Position numbers and translations under genes: made by a program. A stretch of DNA of 64,000 nucleotides, taken from positions 1 through 64,000 of the forward strand of contig MU832572.1 in NCBI GenBank assembly GCA_029204225.1, in the 5' to 3' direction. Numbering within the stretch: the stretch's first letter is position 1; each line of letters opens with the position of its first letter. Shown here in pieces: positions 11,039 to 22,863 of this stretch. The notes under the pieces were generated by a model that had not been told where the DNA came from, did not search any database, and saw nothing but the letters and a program-made list of their open reading frames with translations. The stretch is from Diphasiastrum complanatum (taxonomy: Eukaryota > Streptophyta > Lycopodiopsida > Lycopodiales > Lycopodiaceae).

Positions 11039-12018
11039 TTGCGCACAAAGCATGCTAAGAAGTTTATGTATACCAAACGTCTTCGTACTTTGGAAATTGC
11101 ATCCACCAAGCCTACCGATTCTATCAGCGCTCCACCGCCACAGGTTGTTGATTCGTCCTCAGTTGCTATGGGAGACACATGCCACACCTACATGCGGCAC
11201 ACCACTCCCAAGAATATCTCCTCGCTGAATGAGTACATTTTTAAGCAATTTGCCGCTTTTCTTTCACAACTCAATGAACTTTGTGCAAATTTGCTTACTA
11301 AGACTGCCACGATTGACGCTCAACAGACTGAAATTGCTTCTCTTCATGTTGTGCTAAGTGCTTTGAAGAGGGACATCATCCCTAATATCTCCCGTGTTGT
11401 TGAGGATACTAGGGCATCCATGAGTAAGCTTCCCCTACTTGAGCGCCAAATACATGACACTATTGAGTGGCACTGCCCAGATTCCTGTTCTTGAACAATG
11501 GCTTCATGAGACAGTGGAACATGTACAGAAAGTACCTACTCTCGAGCAAGAAGTGTGTGAGACCAAATCATGGGCTTCTATCCTGAGATCATCTACCACC
11601 TCTTTGCCTTCTGTCGCACCCTTCTTAGACACCACGGTACAAGGCGTCTTGGCAGAACAACAACGTCGGGATGACAAAAAGCTCAACTTAAGATTCCGAG
11701 GTCTTTCTACTGAGGGCACAACACTGGACCAGGTTACCTCTTTGTTTACTTTATGCATGGGGCTCTCAGTTCCAGGTATCCAGTATGCTTGGTGCCTCCA
11801 GCATGATCCGAAGATATTATTTGTCAAATTCAAATCTATGGACGACCGGTAGACAGTTCTTCGTGTGCGTCGTACTCTCCGAGGCTCTCAGATTTACATA
11901 GGTGATGACCTTATTCACTGCCAATGGTTACAGCATAAAACTATTATTCAGGAGGCAAGGACAAAATAATAGCGTGTGGTATTTACAAATGGCAACCCTC
12001 GCTTTTTCTCCCAGCGTC
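11039..12018 (+). pseudogene. LINE ORF1 (coiled coil plus RRM-like)
   Basis: The first frame (11039-11494) has a heptad-rich helix (AQQTEIASLHVVLSALKRDI). A frameshift near 11470 moves the continuation to the next frame (VLEQWLHETVEHVQKVPTLE). From about 11690 KLNLRFRGLSTEGTTLDQV and PKILFVKFKSMDDR followed, after a stop at 11850, by TVLRVRRTLRG resemble the RNA-recognition segment of L1-type ORF1 proteins. Role would be RNA binding in the LINE ribonucleoprotein. Family assignment rests on layout and position before ORF2. Confidence 0.6.
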
Positions 12019-12029
12019 AATAGGAAGTT

Positions 12030-12872
12030 GGGTGTGTTCGGTTGATTTTCTACTTTTTGCAGAGACATATGAGTCTTCCACACACCCACTTCCGCACATT
12101 TTTGGTTTTCAGTGGATTTCTACTCCACAATCTATGCTACAAGGCAGGGTACTTCGGGCCTCTGGTGGAGTTGCATGTTTACTCCTTCTATTCGGTTGGT
12201 GTCTCAAGATACTTATGGCCGTTACTTGTGGCTTCAGATTACTGCATCCTTCTTGGGGCTAACCAGGACTTGTTTGTTGCAATGTGCTACTTTGCTCCCC
12301 ACACTTCAGTGTTTATGGATTTGGTAGGTGATCCTTTTCAGGCCCTTTTTGATGGCGTTGCTAGACTCTTTCTACAAGGTTACATATTGCTTGCAGGGGA
12401 CTTTAACGCACATGCAGCCACTCACCAGACTGAGTTCTATGCTGACACACTCTCTCTTCATCTATTGGATACCTCTTATGCCCATTATTCTCAGGACTCA
12501 TCAGTGACGGTTATGCTTTTTGGGGAACATCTTATGAGGTTGGCTCAAGCACACAGTCTCATTATCCTTAACGGTCTTCTTCAATGGCCATCCTCCTCTG
12601 CATATACTTGCCACCCATTTGGTGGCAGTCATAGCGTAGTGGACTATTTCATTGCATCTCCTACTTTATTGCCCCGCTTGGCATCCTTCACCATCTCTAC
12701 TCCGATCCTCGTTGATCACTCTCTACTCTACCTCTCCTTCTCCCCAGCACCAAGTCTGCCTTCTCCTCCACCTTCTCTCTGTGGTCGACCCGCCCGCTAT
12801 CGTATACCTCCTCATCAATCCCAGGCCTATGTTACCCACGTCTCTTCTGCACCACTTTCCTTCCTCCTTTGA
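12030..12872 (+). pseudogene. LINE ORF2 N-terminus: apurinic-type endonuclease
   Basis: One long frame shows the endonuclease signatures in order: LLAGDFNAHA (catalytic Asp/Asn, about 12395), SHSVVDYFIAS (about 12630) and VDHSLLYLSF (terminal Asp-His, about 12715). These match AP-endonuclease domains of non-LTR retrotransposons. The initiating region is unclear because ORF1 ends only a few bases before. It breaks at 12870 before the RT. Confidence 0.8.
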
Positions 12873-14160
12873 TGTCACTACCCAAGCCTCCTTTTTAACA
12901 CACGCCCTAACAACTGTTGCTCATGCCATTGCACCCCCTCACTGCTTCTCCTCTCATCGTCATACCCATGATAAATGGTATGACAACGATTGTTCTTTCT
13001 TCTAGAAATATATCACGTTTCTCAAATTCTCCGATTCTACACTTTTTTTTTCCGCTAAAAAGCAGCTTCGCTCCCTTCTTCGCAAAAAGAAAATGGCCTA
13101 CTTTTCTTTCCGTTCCTCCTACCTCCTTTGCTCCCTCCACTCTGCTTCCTTGGCTACTTTTTGGAAGATCTTTCTTCTTAAGCCCCTATCCATTGCACCC
13201 ATCCCTCTTCAATCCTGGGTCGACTATGCAACCAACCTATATACAACTGCTCACCCTTCCATCTCTCTTTCATCTCGTCCTACCCACTATGACCTGTTTT
13301 CTCCTGACATGGTTGAAGCCACCATCTGCAAACTCAAAAACAATCGTACATCTGACATTGATCTTCTTTCAACCGAGCTCCTCAAACCAATTGCCAAACT
13401 CGCCTCCCCATTCCTGGCCCAACGTTTCAACCACTCTGTCATTGATGGTTTTCCCATACCTTGGGCCACCAATCTCCTTCACCCCATTCTTAAAGCAAGC
13501 GATGCCATGAATGTCCATAACTATCGCACTATTATGATTGGTCATACCATGGCCAAGTTGGACCACTATTCTCCAAAACTTTGTTATGGCAGAGGTTGAT
13601 TCTCGACTATTGTATGCGACTGGCCAGGGTGGCTTCCGCCGAGGTTATAGCACTCTTGATCATGTCCTCACTCTACATATTATCATTGAGGAGGCAAAGC
13701 ATATGGGCAAGAAGCTATTTGCTTGTTTCGTTGATGTCTCTAAGGCCTTTGACATTGTTCTCCATCATCTTTTGATCAGCAGACTATGTCAGCTTGGCTT
13801 TTTGGACTCTATTCTCACGGTCGTGGTTGCACTGTATGAGAGAGTTCTAGCATGTATTCGGTTGGATACTGATTTGTCTTCTCCCATCCGTAGCATTGTT
13901 GGCGTCAAGCAAGGTTGTCCATTGTCCCCTCCATTGTTTGCACTTTATATTCATGATCTTGAGCGCCTCATTCGTGAAGAAGGTGGAGATGGTTGCCCGC
14001 CAGCTCATTTGCTCATCCCCATTCTGCTTTATGTTGATGACATTGTTCTGCTTTCTCCCTCACCATAAGGGCTGCAATGTCAGTTATAGGTCTTACATCG
14101 GTTTTGTGTTGCTTGAGGTCTCTCTGTTAACTTAAAAAAGATGAAGATCATGATTTTCAA
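12873..14160 (+). pseudogene. LINE ORF2 reverse transcriptase
   Basis: From 13093 the linker and RT N-terminus read (DMVEATICKLKNNRTSDIDL, then STELLKP). A frameshift near 13560 follows. The next frame carries FVDVSKAFDIVLHHLLISRL, GVKQGCPLSPPLFALYIHDL and ILLYVDDIVLLSPS (14028-14066), with catalytic Asp in DVSKAFD and the YVDD box intact. Three frame breaks make it inactive. The LINE clade was not resolved. Confidence 0.85.
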
Positions 14161-15780
14161 CACCAATCGACAAAGCCTTCACAATTATCAATTCTTCTAT
14201 GATGGCCAGGAAGTTGACATTGTTGCTTGTTATACTTACTTGGGAGTCCTGTTTACTGCGCCCCTTCTTGGTTTCCGCCAGGCTACAATTGCACACATTT
14301 CCTCTTATCTTTCAGCATTGGTTCAGTTCGAGCATGGTTGTACCATGAATCATATTTTTGATCCCGCTACTAGATGCCAATTGTTTCACACACGGGTGGT
14401 TCGAGCAGTGATGTATGCCTCTGAGATCTGGTTGCCAGGACTTTCTCTCCAGGACTAGGCAAGAATTTCCCGCATTGAAGCGACTATGTTGGGTCGCATG
14501 ATACATGCCAAGACTACCACCCCTCATTATATCCTATGTGCTAAGTTTGCTACTCCGACGATCATCCTTGAGGGCTTTTTCCACCATATTCTTTTTCTTC
14601 AGCGGATTCAGGAGATTCGTGCATCTCACCCGGATAGATACATAGTTGTTGTGGTTACTTCTTTATGCGTCCTAGCTGATTCCCATGCCAAGCTATCCTG
14701 GTACCAGCAAGCGTCTGATCTCTTACGACATCTGATCACGGATCTTCCTTGTGGTACACATTCATATATCTGAGGCTATTTATTTCATCGATATATGCAG
14801 CAGACTTGGAGCTCCCTCCCACCTTCCCGCATTCGACTATTACTAGACACACTTTCTCTCTCTGGATCCTTCTGGTTTGTCATTGTTGCCACTCTATCTC
14901 TCACAGCCCCTATCACACGGCCTGCGCTATCGTCTTGGGCAGTTGCACATTTCATTTGTCTTGAGTTTTTGTGAATGCTTTGGTATCTAAACTTGGTTCC
15001 ACTTAATCTCTGATAATAGGCTGTACTGGAGTCCGTACCACACACGTGTGGGGTCGGAATTCAATGTTTGATCAATGCTTTTGATTGCCCTTGATTGTGG
15101 GTGTGAAAGTTTGTAGAAGTTATCTATATTGAGTCTAGGGGTACCTAAACTTTTTTAGTCCTTATACACGTTTTAGTAGATGATAGGGCCAAACTTGGAC
15201 GATGATGTGCCACTTCAATATGCTTGCTCCTTGCATGAAAGATTGGATTATTTGCAAGAGCCTAAGCAAAAATGTTATCATTCTTGATAATTGGAAGATA
15301 TTCAGCTTGCTATTGAGGCTGGTCATGCATGGGATATCCCCCGGGAGAGTCGTCTGTGTCGCTTGTGCTCGTTGTAGGAGATGGAGCCCATTTCCTCCTC
15401 AGATGTCTGTTGTATTATGATATACGGGGGAGGTAGTATTGTCTCTTTCGTGATGGTCCGCATATACTTCGTGGTTTTGTCTCATATCCTGATGCTCGTT
15501 GCTTGGGACTTCTTGTTCGTGAGATGCTTACTCTTCGTCAGTCTCATCTGTCTGTACCAGATCACCTAGGGTTAAATCACCAACAGCTGCTTCTCATTGG
15601 CTTCTTTTGCACTCGAGCACATATTGATGACTCCGATGATGAGATTCCTATCCCTGTGCCACCGCGGAAAAAGCCCGGATGTAGTTGGCACTTGCCTCCA
15701 TCACGGCCCACTATATGCTCCACTCAGCGGACACTTCACACTTACTTTCGCTGATATGTACTTATTCTCCACCCCGGGTT
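14161..15780 (+). pseudogene. LINE ORF2 C-terminal region with Cys motif
   Basis: Broken frames continue after the RT: a YTYLGVLFT block at about 14230 (post-RT region), then segments rich in Trp and Cys. Around 15345-15420 the reading RESRLCRLCS followed by VCC is the kind of C-x2-C zinc-finger tail seen in LINE ORF2 proteins. Many stops; individual borders are soft. Confidence 0.55.
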
Positions 15781-15950
15781 GTGGGCATTGGTACTTTTTT
15801 TGTAGTTCTTTCGTTATACCTGGCCCGAGTTGTGGGCTTATTTCACTTCTGCTTTGTTCTACTTTTATTTGTAGCTAGTTTATAGCAACTGGTGCCCAAA
15901 AGACGTTAATAAAGTTTTCTTTCTTTCTGTCTTTCTTTCTCTCTCCCCAT

Positions 15951-16599
15951 TTGTTTGGTCCATGCTGATCTATTATATTTTGCTCATGTTTTAGTCCGAA
16001 GATTCCTTTGGCACAACCCTCTCAACATGCTTAATTGGGATCTCTACTCTGCCCCAATCATATGAAAATATTTGTCTTCCTATGTCCACTTAATGGAAAC
16101 ATCCCTCGACATCTCCTACAACAACATTCTAGTAAGATCTAACTATTGCTTTATAAATAAGGGGCCACACACTTTCAAATCTTTAATTGAAAGAGCTTCT
16201 TTAGTGGAGAGGCAATAAACACATCAACTTTTGTGAGTTGTTAGGACACTTCGAGATATTAACCCTAAACTTCAAACCTTGGGATAACGTTTAAAAAAGA
16301 ATGAGTGAAACACTCATGAAGAAAATTAAAGCCACATTCATAACATTTGTGACATATGAAAGAATTGGTCTCAATCCATACAACTAGCTAACAAATAGAG
16401 AGTCAGATCTCATTTATTACGTTTCTTTGACCCTGATACATTTACTGCCCTAAACACAAACAATAAGATAGTTGGACTTTCAAAGGTGCAACCAAAACAA
16501 GTAGAATCACATACTACAAAGGATATGAAGCCCAACAACACTTCAATTTGGTTTGAAAATAACTGGTTACCCAAGACAACTCAAAGAAATGGAAAAAGA
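15951..16599. other. no recognisable gene
   Basis: Spacer between two non-LTR remnants; may hold decayed LINE sequence but no motif is readable. Confidence 0.35.
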
Positions 16600-16930
16600 G
16601 ATTGAAGAAGTTAGAAACCTTCAAGCTAGCCAAATATAAAATTTCTACACTCCAAATTGCTCAACAAGCCCTGACCATATGAGCTAAATATACAAAGGAC
16701 ACACCTCTAAACTCTATACCTCCTATGAAAGAGAACATAAAACTATTGCTCATCTTTTCTTTCAATGTCGTTGGGGCTTTTGAGATCAAATTTTTTGAAA
16801 GAGATCCCATGTTAAATTTAACACATTATCTCTATATGTGGTTAATTGATGTTGACTTTCAAATGTGCAATAGTCAAGAAACTAGAATCTAACTAGGGTT
16901 AATTCATTGTGAGAAATATGGCTGAATAGG
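16600..16930 (+). pseudogene. non-LTR element C-terminal (zf-RVT-like) remnant
   Basis: EHKTIAHLFFQCRWGF (about 16729-16776) corresponds to the E-T--HLFF-C-W block of the zf-RVT region. EIWLNRNA (about 16915-16940, one frame away) corresponds to the W-IW--RN block that usually follows. Spacing between the blocks is right. Everything upstream is unreadable. Confidence 0.5.
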
Positions 16931-18640
16931 AATGCATAAGAGCATGGCTACAAGCAACACAAGGGAGACTCATGATTCAACAAAGCTATCCTTGGCTATG
17001 GATGTAAGCAACCTCTCGCATGGGTTAGGGAAGGGCATGATAATGGTAGAGTGAGTCCATATGGTTTGAGGATAGATTTCAATATTTGGTACTTGGTATA
17101 CTTGACTTACCAAACTCATGGGGACACCAAAGTGGATTGAGAGACCTCATGTAACCTTGCATGGGAAGAGCATTTGCATGGGCACTTGGAAGGTGAGAGA
17201 GCATGCACAGAGGCCGCTTACAAGGATGGGGGAGTCTCTCCTCCTCGCTCATTCTTGCTTGAGAGCTCTTGTTGAGAGGTTCAGGTTCTCTCTTGGCTTC
17301 TCCTTTGGTGTTTCTACTCTATTGCATGGGGGAGATGGATCTTTGCTTGATAGCGTCTATTAGATGGGGGAGTTATTATAGTGGTATTAAAGTTTGGATT
17401 ACTTGGATATGATCTTGAAGATCTGGACTTTTCACACCATCTATGTTGCGTGACTTTTTGATGAGTCTGATTTTTTTTTGTTTGGGATAAGCGGTTTGAG
17501 GTCACTGGTGGCCCAAGTGGGTGTGAATTTTGAAGCTTTGTGCTGAGCACAAAATTTAAGTTTTTGCCTACATTTTTTCATGTGTCACTCAGTGTTGGTA
17601 ACACGCTCCAATAGGTAGACTCTTGAGGCCAAATCAATGTAGAGCAACATAACAAACTCGAAAAAATATTTTTGGAATAAAGTTTTTGAGTAGTTCAAAC
17701 TACGAACTGATTTAAAGTAAAATTAGGCCATGTTTTTTTTGCCCTCGACTGGTTCATTTTGTAGAAATTTCTCTTGATACATGTTATAGCTTGAACGATT
17801 TAGGCTTCAGGGGTGCTTATATGGATGGGAGCATTCATTAGATTTCATTGTGTATGGGAGCATTCATTATCTAGATGGGAGCGTTCATTAGATGTCATTG
17901 TGTATGTTTAAAACCAAGTGATTGAAGTATGCATGCATGTTATTCTTTTGGGCTATTTTAGTCATTTCTAAAAATCTGCTTGTTCTTGCTAGTCATTGCA
18001 TGGATGTGCTTGATATGCTGGTAGCGATTAGTCTTCCCTAGGGAAACTAGGCTTGTGAAATCTTGGAACAAATGATTATGTGGGTGTTGTGAAATTGTCC
18101 CCCAAAGTTTGCTATCAAAAATTTGCTTCAAATTAGAGCGCTGGTTGTTCGATTGCTTCTTCTTCTAACTGCATAGTTTTGTATGAGAATTTCATAGTAG
18201 CTATAGCACTCTAGGGCACCTCTGCCATCCAAGTTGGGAGTAATTTGGCTGAGTATCTAGCGACAATGACGCATTCAAACTTCTTGAATTTATTTTGCTT
18301 ACAAAAATTCAGTTTTCATTTCTTGATCATGATTGGTTCTCTTGTGGGTGCATGCTTTGCCATGAAATCTTAACAATAGTTGTTGTTAGGGTGTCATGCC
18401 CATTTTTGTAGCAATTGTTGAGTAGCATGTGAGAACGATGGTCACAAGTTTCTTATAACTTTTTTTGCTTACGTTTGACATAGAAATGTTGCTAGATTCA
18501 TTTTCTTTGAACACTTAATTGATGACCACCAACTTTTGGGCATAAGCCAACTATGTATGGGCAACCTTGCCTGTAAAGTTTCGTAGAGTTTTGACATTTC
18601 TTTGTTTAGTTCTAATTATCTAAATTTTATTTCTTTTTGT
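16931..18640. other. no recognisable gene
   Basis: Contains the second copy of the short repeat at 17285-17365 (see 6101-6190). It also has a local triplication of GATGGGAGCRTTCATTA around 17823-17893. Otherwise A+T-rich sequence without domains. Confidence 0.4.
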
Positions 18641-18649
18641 GCAATTGTA

Positions 18650-19503
18650 GTGGGGAATGTGGAGTGAAGCAAAAACGAATGAGCCAACAGAGAAGTAAGC
18701 TTAACGTGTCAGACAAATCGGATCGGGACGATCCTAATACTACTTGAAGGCAAGGTCCGACGAATCCCCTTGGTGCGTGCACTACTGATAACTGAGTAGG
18801 CGAACACAATTATAAATTAAGAGTTGACTGCGCGGTGGTAGTGGAAGCAAAGAGCATACAATCAGACAAGTCAATCAAAAGGTCAGACAGAGAGCGAAAT
18901 GCATTGCAATTACTGATAGAACCTGTACGCAGAACTAGACAACACTTTATTCAAATCAATTGTTACAAAATATAAGTCAGTGATGCAAGTGAGCGCAAGA
19001 CAATAGCGGGCAAAACTGCATGCTCACAAAGCTAACTACAATCTGTAAAAGCTATGAGCTCATACTGACAATCCGTCTGAAAGAAAGAATCGATGCATTA
19101 AAGCATCTACAATGTATGTCTCTATGGATTCAATAATCCGTGTTTTTTATTATTTATATCTCACTACTATTTTAATAATCTACATACTATTTACATTTAT
19201 GCAAATGAGTGTACAAGAGATGGCATGGAGCCATTGTGCCGTTTGGTAGAAGATCGTGGTTGATGTCATTGTCAAGTTGGTTGCACAGTACAGAGGATGA
19301 GTGCGAGGAGGCCGATAAGTCGGGATTCCCCGATATGTCGACCAGGTTGGATCTACCCGATAAGTCATCCAACTACGATATGTCGGCCATCTTCACTTGC
19401 TCGTCTTCAGTAGTTGAGCTGCGCGACAATGCAAGTAAATATGCAGCAATGAATGGAACTAGATTAACATGGGATGTGGAGAGTATGGGAGATAAATCCA
19501 ACA
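18650..19503 (-). mobile_element. 3' LTR of a minus-strand Copia element
   Basis: On the minus strand the LTR starts at 19503 with TGTTGGATTTATCTCCC, immediately after a purine tract (AGATTAAGGGGGG, 19504-19516). It runs leftward; the far border is not defined and is placed only approximately. A 70-bp piece of this LTR (18943-19012) recurs at 26018-26093 as filler in the palindromic LTR array. Confidence 0.65.
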
Positions 19504-19599
19504 CCCCCCTTAATCTGGATCCGTGAATGCTTTGATCTTCAGACTAAGCAGTGCACAAAGTTTGTTGTGTGTATCAATGCTCAATGTCTCGGTGAACAC
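19504..19599 (-). pseudogene. Copia RNase H C-terminus and PPT (left part, minus strand)
   Basis: Reading leftward from 19599, the frame gives FTETLSIDTHNKLCALL, the Copia C-terminus after the ADVFTKPL-type motif, ending in TAA within the purine tract. It is the direct continuation of the RNase H frame at 27335-27500, interrupted by the 7.7-kb insertion. The AACAC duplication at 19595-19599 is the left target site. Confidence 0.85.
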
Positions 19600-20373
<774 letters not shown>

Positions 20374-20374
20374 G

Positions 20375-20392
20375 TGGCGCCGTTGCCGGGGA
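20375..20392 (+). promoter_or_regulatory. primer-binding site, tRNA-Asp type
   Basis: TGGCGCCGTTGCCGGGGA is complementary to the 3' end of plant tRNA-Asp and lies right after the LTR A end. This PBS type is common in plant Gypsy elements (Tat/Athila-like), which suggests the helper lineage. Confidence 0.85.
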
Positions 20393-20989
20393 GCGCCACA
20401 CACTCGCTTCGTCGCATAGTTTTCTTAATCTCTTCCTCTCTCTCCCTCTCTCTTTTCTTCTCTCTCACCATTCATTTTCACCAAAAAAATCGGATTTTAG
20501 GGGTAGAATAGTGTGAGTATTGTTAGTTTTTGCCGTTTTTTCATGATTTTTTCGTTTGTTTCAACTGTAGGGAGAAATTGTGGGGTGCGAGGATAAGATC
20601 CAAGCACCTAATCCCTTCATTAATCCATAAAATCCATAAAAATCAGAAAAAAAAAAAATAGCTCAAAATCTATTTTTGGAGGGAAAAAGAGAGGCAAAAT
20701 CTCATCAGATTTTGATTTCTCAAAACCAGTGGGCATGAACCTTCGCATGACTGGCAGCAACTCCAGGGTACTGTCCCAGACCTGCATAGAAGCCTGCAAG
20801 GGTTAGTTCCCATCAGATTTTGAAAAAACAGAGAAAAACCCAAAAAAAAATTCAAAAATCCTTTGTAAAAATCAAAAAAAAAATTCAAAACTCAAAACTA
20901 ACCTTCGCAGAGCTCTCTGAAGTTCCATCTCACTGAGAGAAGGACACGAAGAAGTCTGCGAGAGTTAGATCTTAAAAAAAGTGCCCCTA

Positions 20990-22440
20990 TGAAGGTTCCC
21001 AAGAGCAAAAAGTGGCCTAGAACCTTCTCAGACAACAAATTTTTGAGTTTCCCTGGGAAGTAACTCTTGCAGCTTGGTAAGCAAGTGGATCTAACTCAGA
21101 TACAAACGCATACCTACCTGCAAAGATTAGTTCCCATAAAATCTCAAAATTTGGCCAAAAACCCCCCAAAAAATGCACTTTTTTCAAGATTTTTTGAGTT
21201 TCCTTGGGAAGTAACTCTCACAGCTTGGTGAGCAGGTGAATCTAACTGAGATACAAATGCATACTACTCTGCAAGGGTTTGTTCCAAGAAAATCTTAAAA
21301 TTTTGCCCAAAAAATGCACTTTTTTCAAGATTTTTTGAGTTTGCTTAAGAAGTAGCCCTTGCAGCTTGGTGAGAAGGTGAAGCTGACTAAGATACAAGTG
21401 CATACCAGTCTGCAAGGGTTTGTTCCAAGAAAATCTTAAAATTTAGCAAAAAAAGCCCAAAAGAATGCACTTTTTTCAGGATTTTTTGAGTTTCCTTGGG
21501 AAGTAACTCTTGCAGCTAGGTGAGCAGCTGAATCTGACTGAGATACAAGTGCATACTAGTCTACGAGGGTCTGTTCCCAGAAAATCCTAAAATTTTGCAA
21601 AAAAAACCCAAAAAAAAATGCTCGTTTTTCAACATTTTTTGAGTTTCCTTTGAAGTAACTCTCGCAGCATGGTGAGCAGTTGAATCTGACTTAGATACAA
21701 GTGCATACCAGTTTGCAAGGGTTTTTTCCCAGAAAATCTTAAAATTTTGCAAAAAAAGCCCAAAAAAATGCACTATTTTCAGGATTTTTTGAGTTTCCTT
21801 GGGAAGTAACTCTTGCAGCTAGGTGAGCAGCTGAATCTGACTGAGATACAAGTGCATACCAGTCTACGAGGGTTTGTTCCCAAAAAATCCTAAAATTTTG
21901 CAAAAAAAACCCAAAAAAAAAATGCTCGTTTTTCAACATTTTTTGAGTTTCCTTGGAAGTAACTCTCACAGCATGGTGAGCAGTTGAATTTGACTGAGAT
22001 ACAAGTGCATACCACTCCGCGAGAGTTTGTTCCCAGAAAATCTTAAAATTTTGCAAAAAAACCTTTAAAAAAAAAGCATGTTTTTCAAGATTTTTTGAGT
22101 TTCCTTGGGAAGTAACTCTTGCAGCTTGGTGGGCAGCTGAATCTGACTGATATACAAGTGTATATCAGTCTGCGAGAGTTTGTTTCCAGAAAATCTTAAA
22201 ATTTTGCAGAAAAACCCCAAAACAATACACTTTTTTCAAGGTTTTTTTAAGTTTCCTTGGGAAGTAACTCTCTCAGCTTGGTGAGCAACTGAATCTGACT
22301 GAGATACAAGTGCATACTAGTTTGCAAGGGTTGGTTTCTAGAAAATTTAAAAATTTTGCAAAAGAGCCCCAAAAAATGCACTTTTTCCATGATTTTTTTT
22401 GATCTGCTGGGAAGTAACCTTTGCAAAGAGTTTTATAAAT
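20990..22440 (+). repeat. ten-copy, 150-bp tandem array in the element leader
   Basis: The anchor GAGTTTCCTTGGGAAGTAAC recurs at about 21045, 21196, 21337, 21488, 21641, 21791, 21945, 22097, 22250 and 22401, spacing 141-154 bp. Each unit also carries a GTGAGCAGNTGAATCTGACT block, ATACAAGTGCATAC, GTTTGTTCCCAGAAAATC and an A-rich stretch ending in ATGCACTTTTTTC. It lies between PBS and gag, so it would be leader RNA. Minus-strand frames across it are repeat artefacts. Confidence 0.9.
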
Positions 22441-22863
22441 AGATCTAAAAGAAAAACTGAGTTTTTTTCAGATCTTCCATCAAGAACTCTTGCAGAACTC
22501 AAATTGTCTATAAATGGTCCATATACAGCTATTATAGGAAGGTTGAAGATTTGATTCACTCATATCTGAAGAAATCTCCAAAAAAAAAAAAAAACTATCC
22601 ATCAATCATTCTTTTGTCCCATCTCTATTCCATCTTCTATTTCCATCTCTGCTAGATAAATCCATTTATGTCTCTATTCCCATCCATACTGATCCAACGT
22701 TTACTGATTCTCTTCTCTTTTTCTTCTTCATCCCCCCCAAAAAAAAAAAAAGGTTGGAACACCAGAGTCATTGAGCAAACCTTGAAGCAATTCACCAACC
22801 AGCTACTTTGCGACATTCTAGTGCTGAACTACGGAGACCGCCCTTGTAGGATTATCGAAATTA

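Larger units (their letters stand above)
10735..15950 (+). mobile_element. LINE (non-LTR retrotransposon), degenerate
   Basis: Contains in order an ORF1-like region (11039-12018), an endonuclease and RT ORF2 (12030-14160), a C-terminal region with Cys pairs (to about 15780) and a 3' end with AATAAAG near 15909 followed by a C/T-rich tail. About 300 bp before ORF1 could be the 5' UTR. No flanking target duplication was found, so both borders are approximate. Confidence 0.75.

Noticed and set aside
13287-13566. Minus-strand frames within the LINE RT
   Set aside because: Antisense shadows of the RT coding sequence.
20990-22440. CRISPR-like array
   Set aside because: Units are contiguous 150-bp tandem repeats without unique spacers, in eukaryotic retroelement leader sequence.
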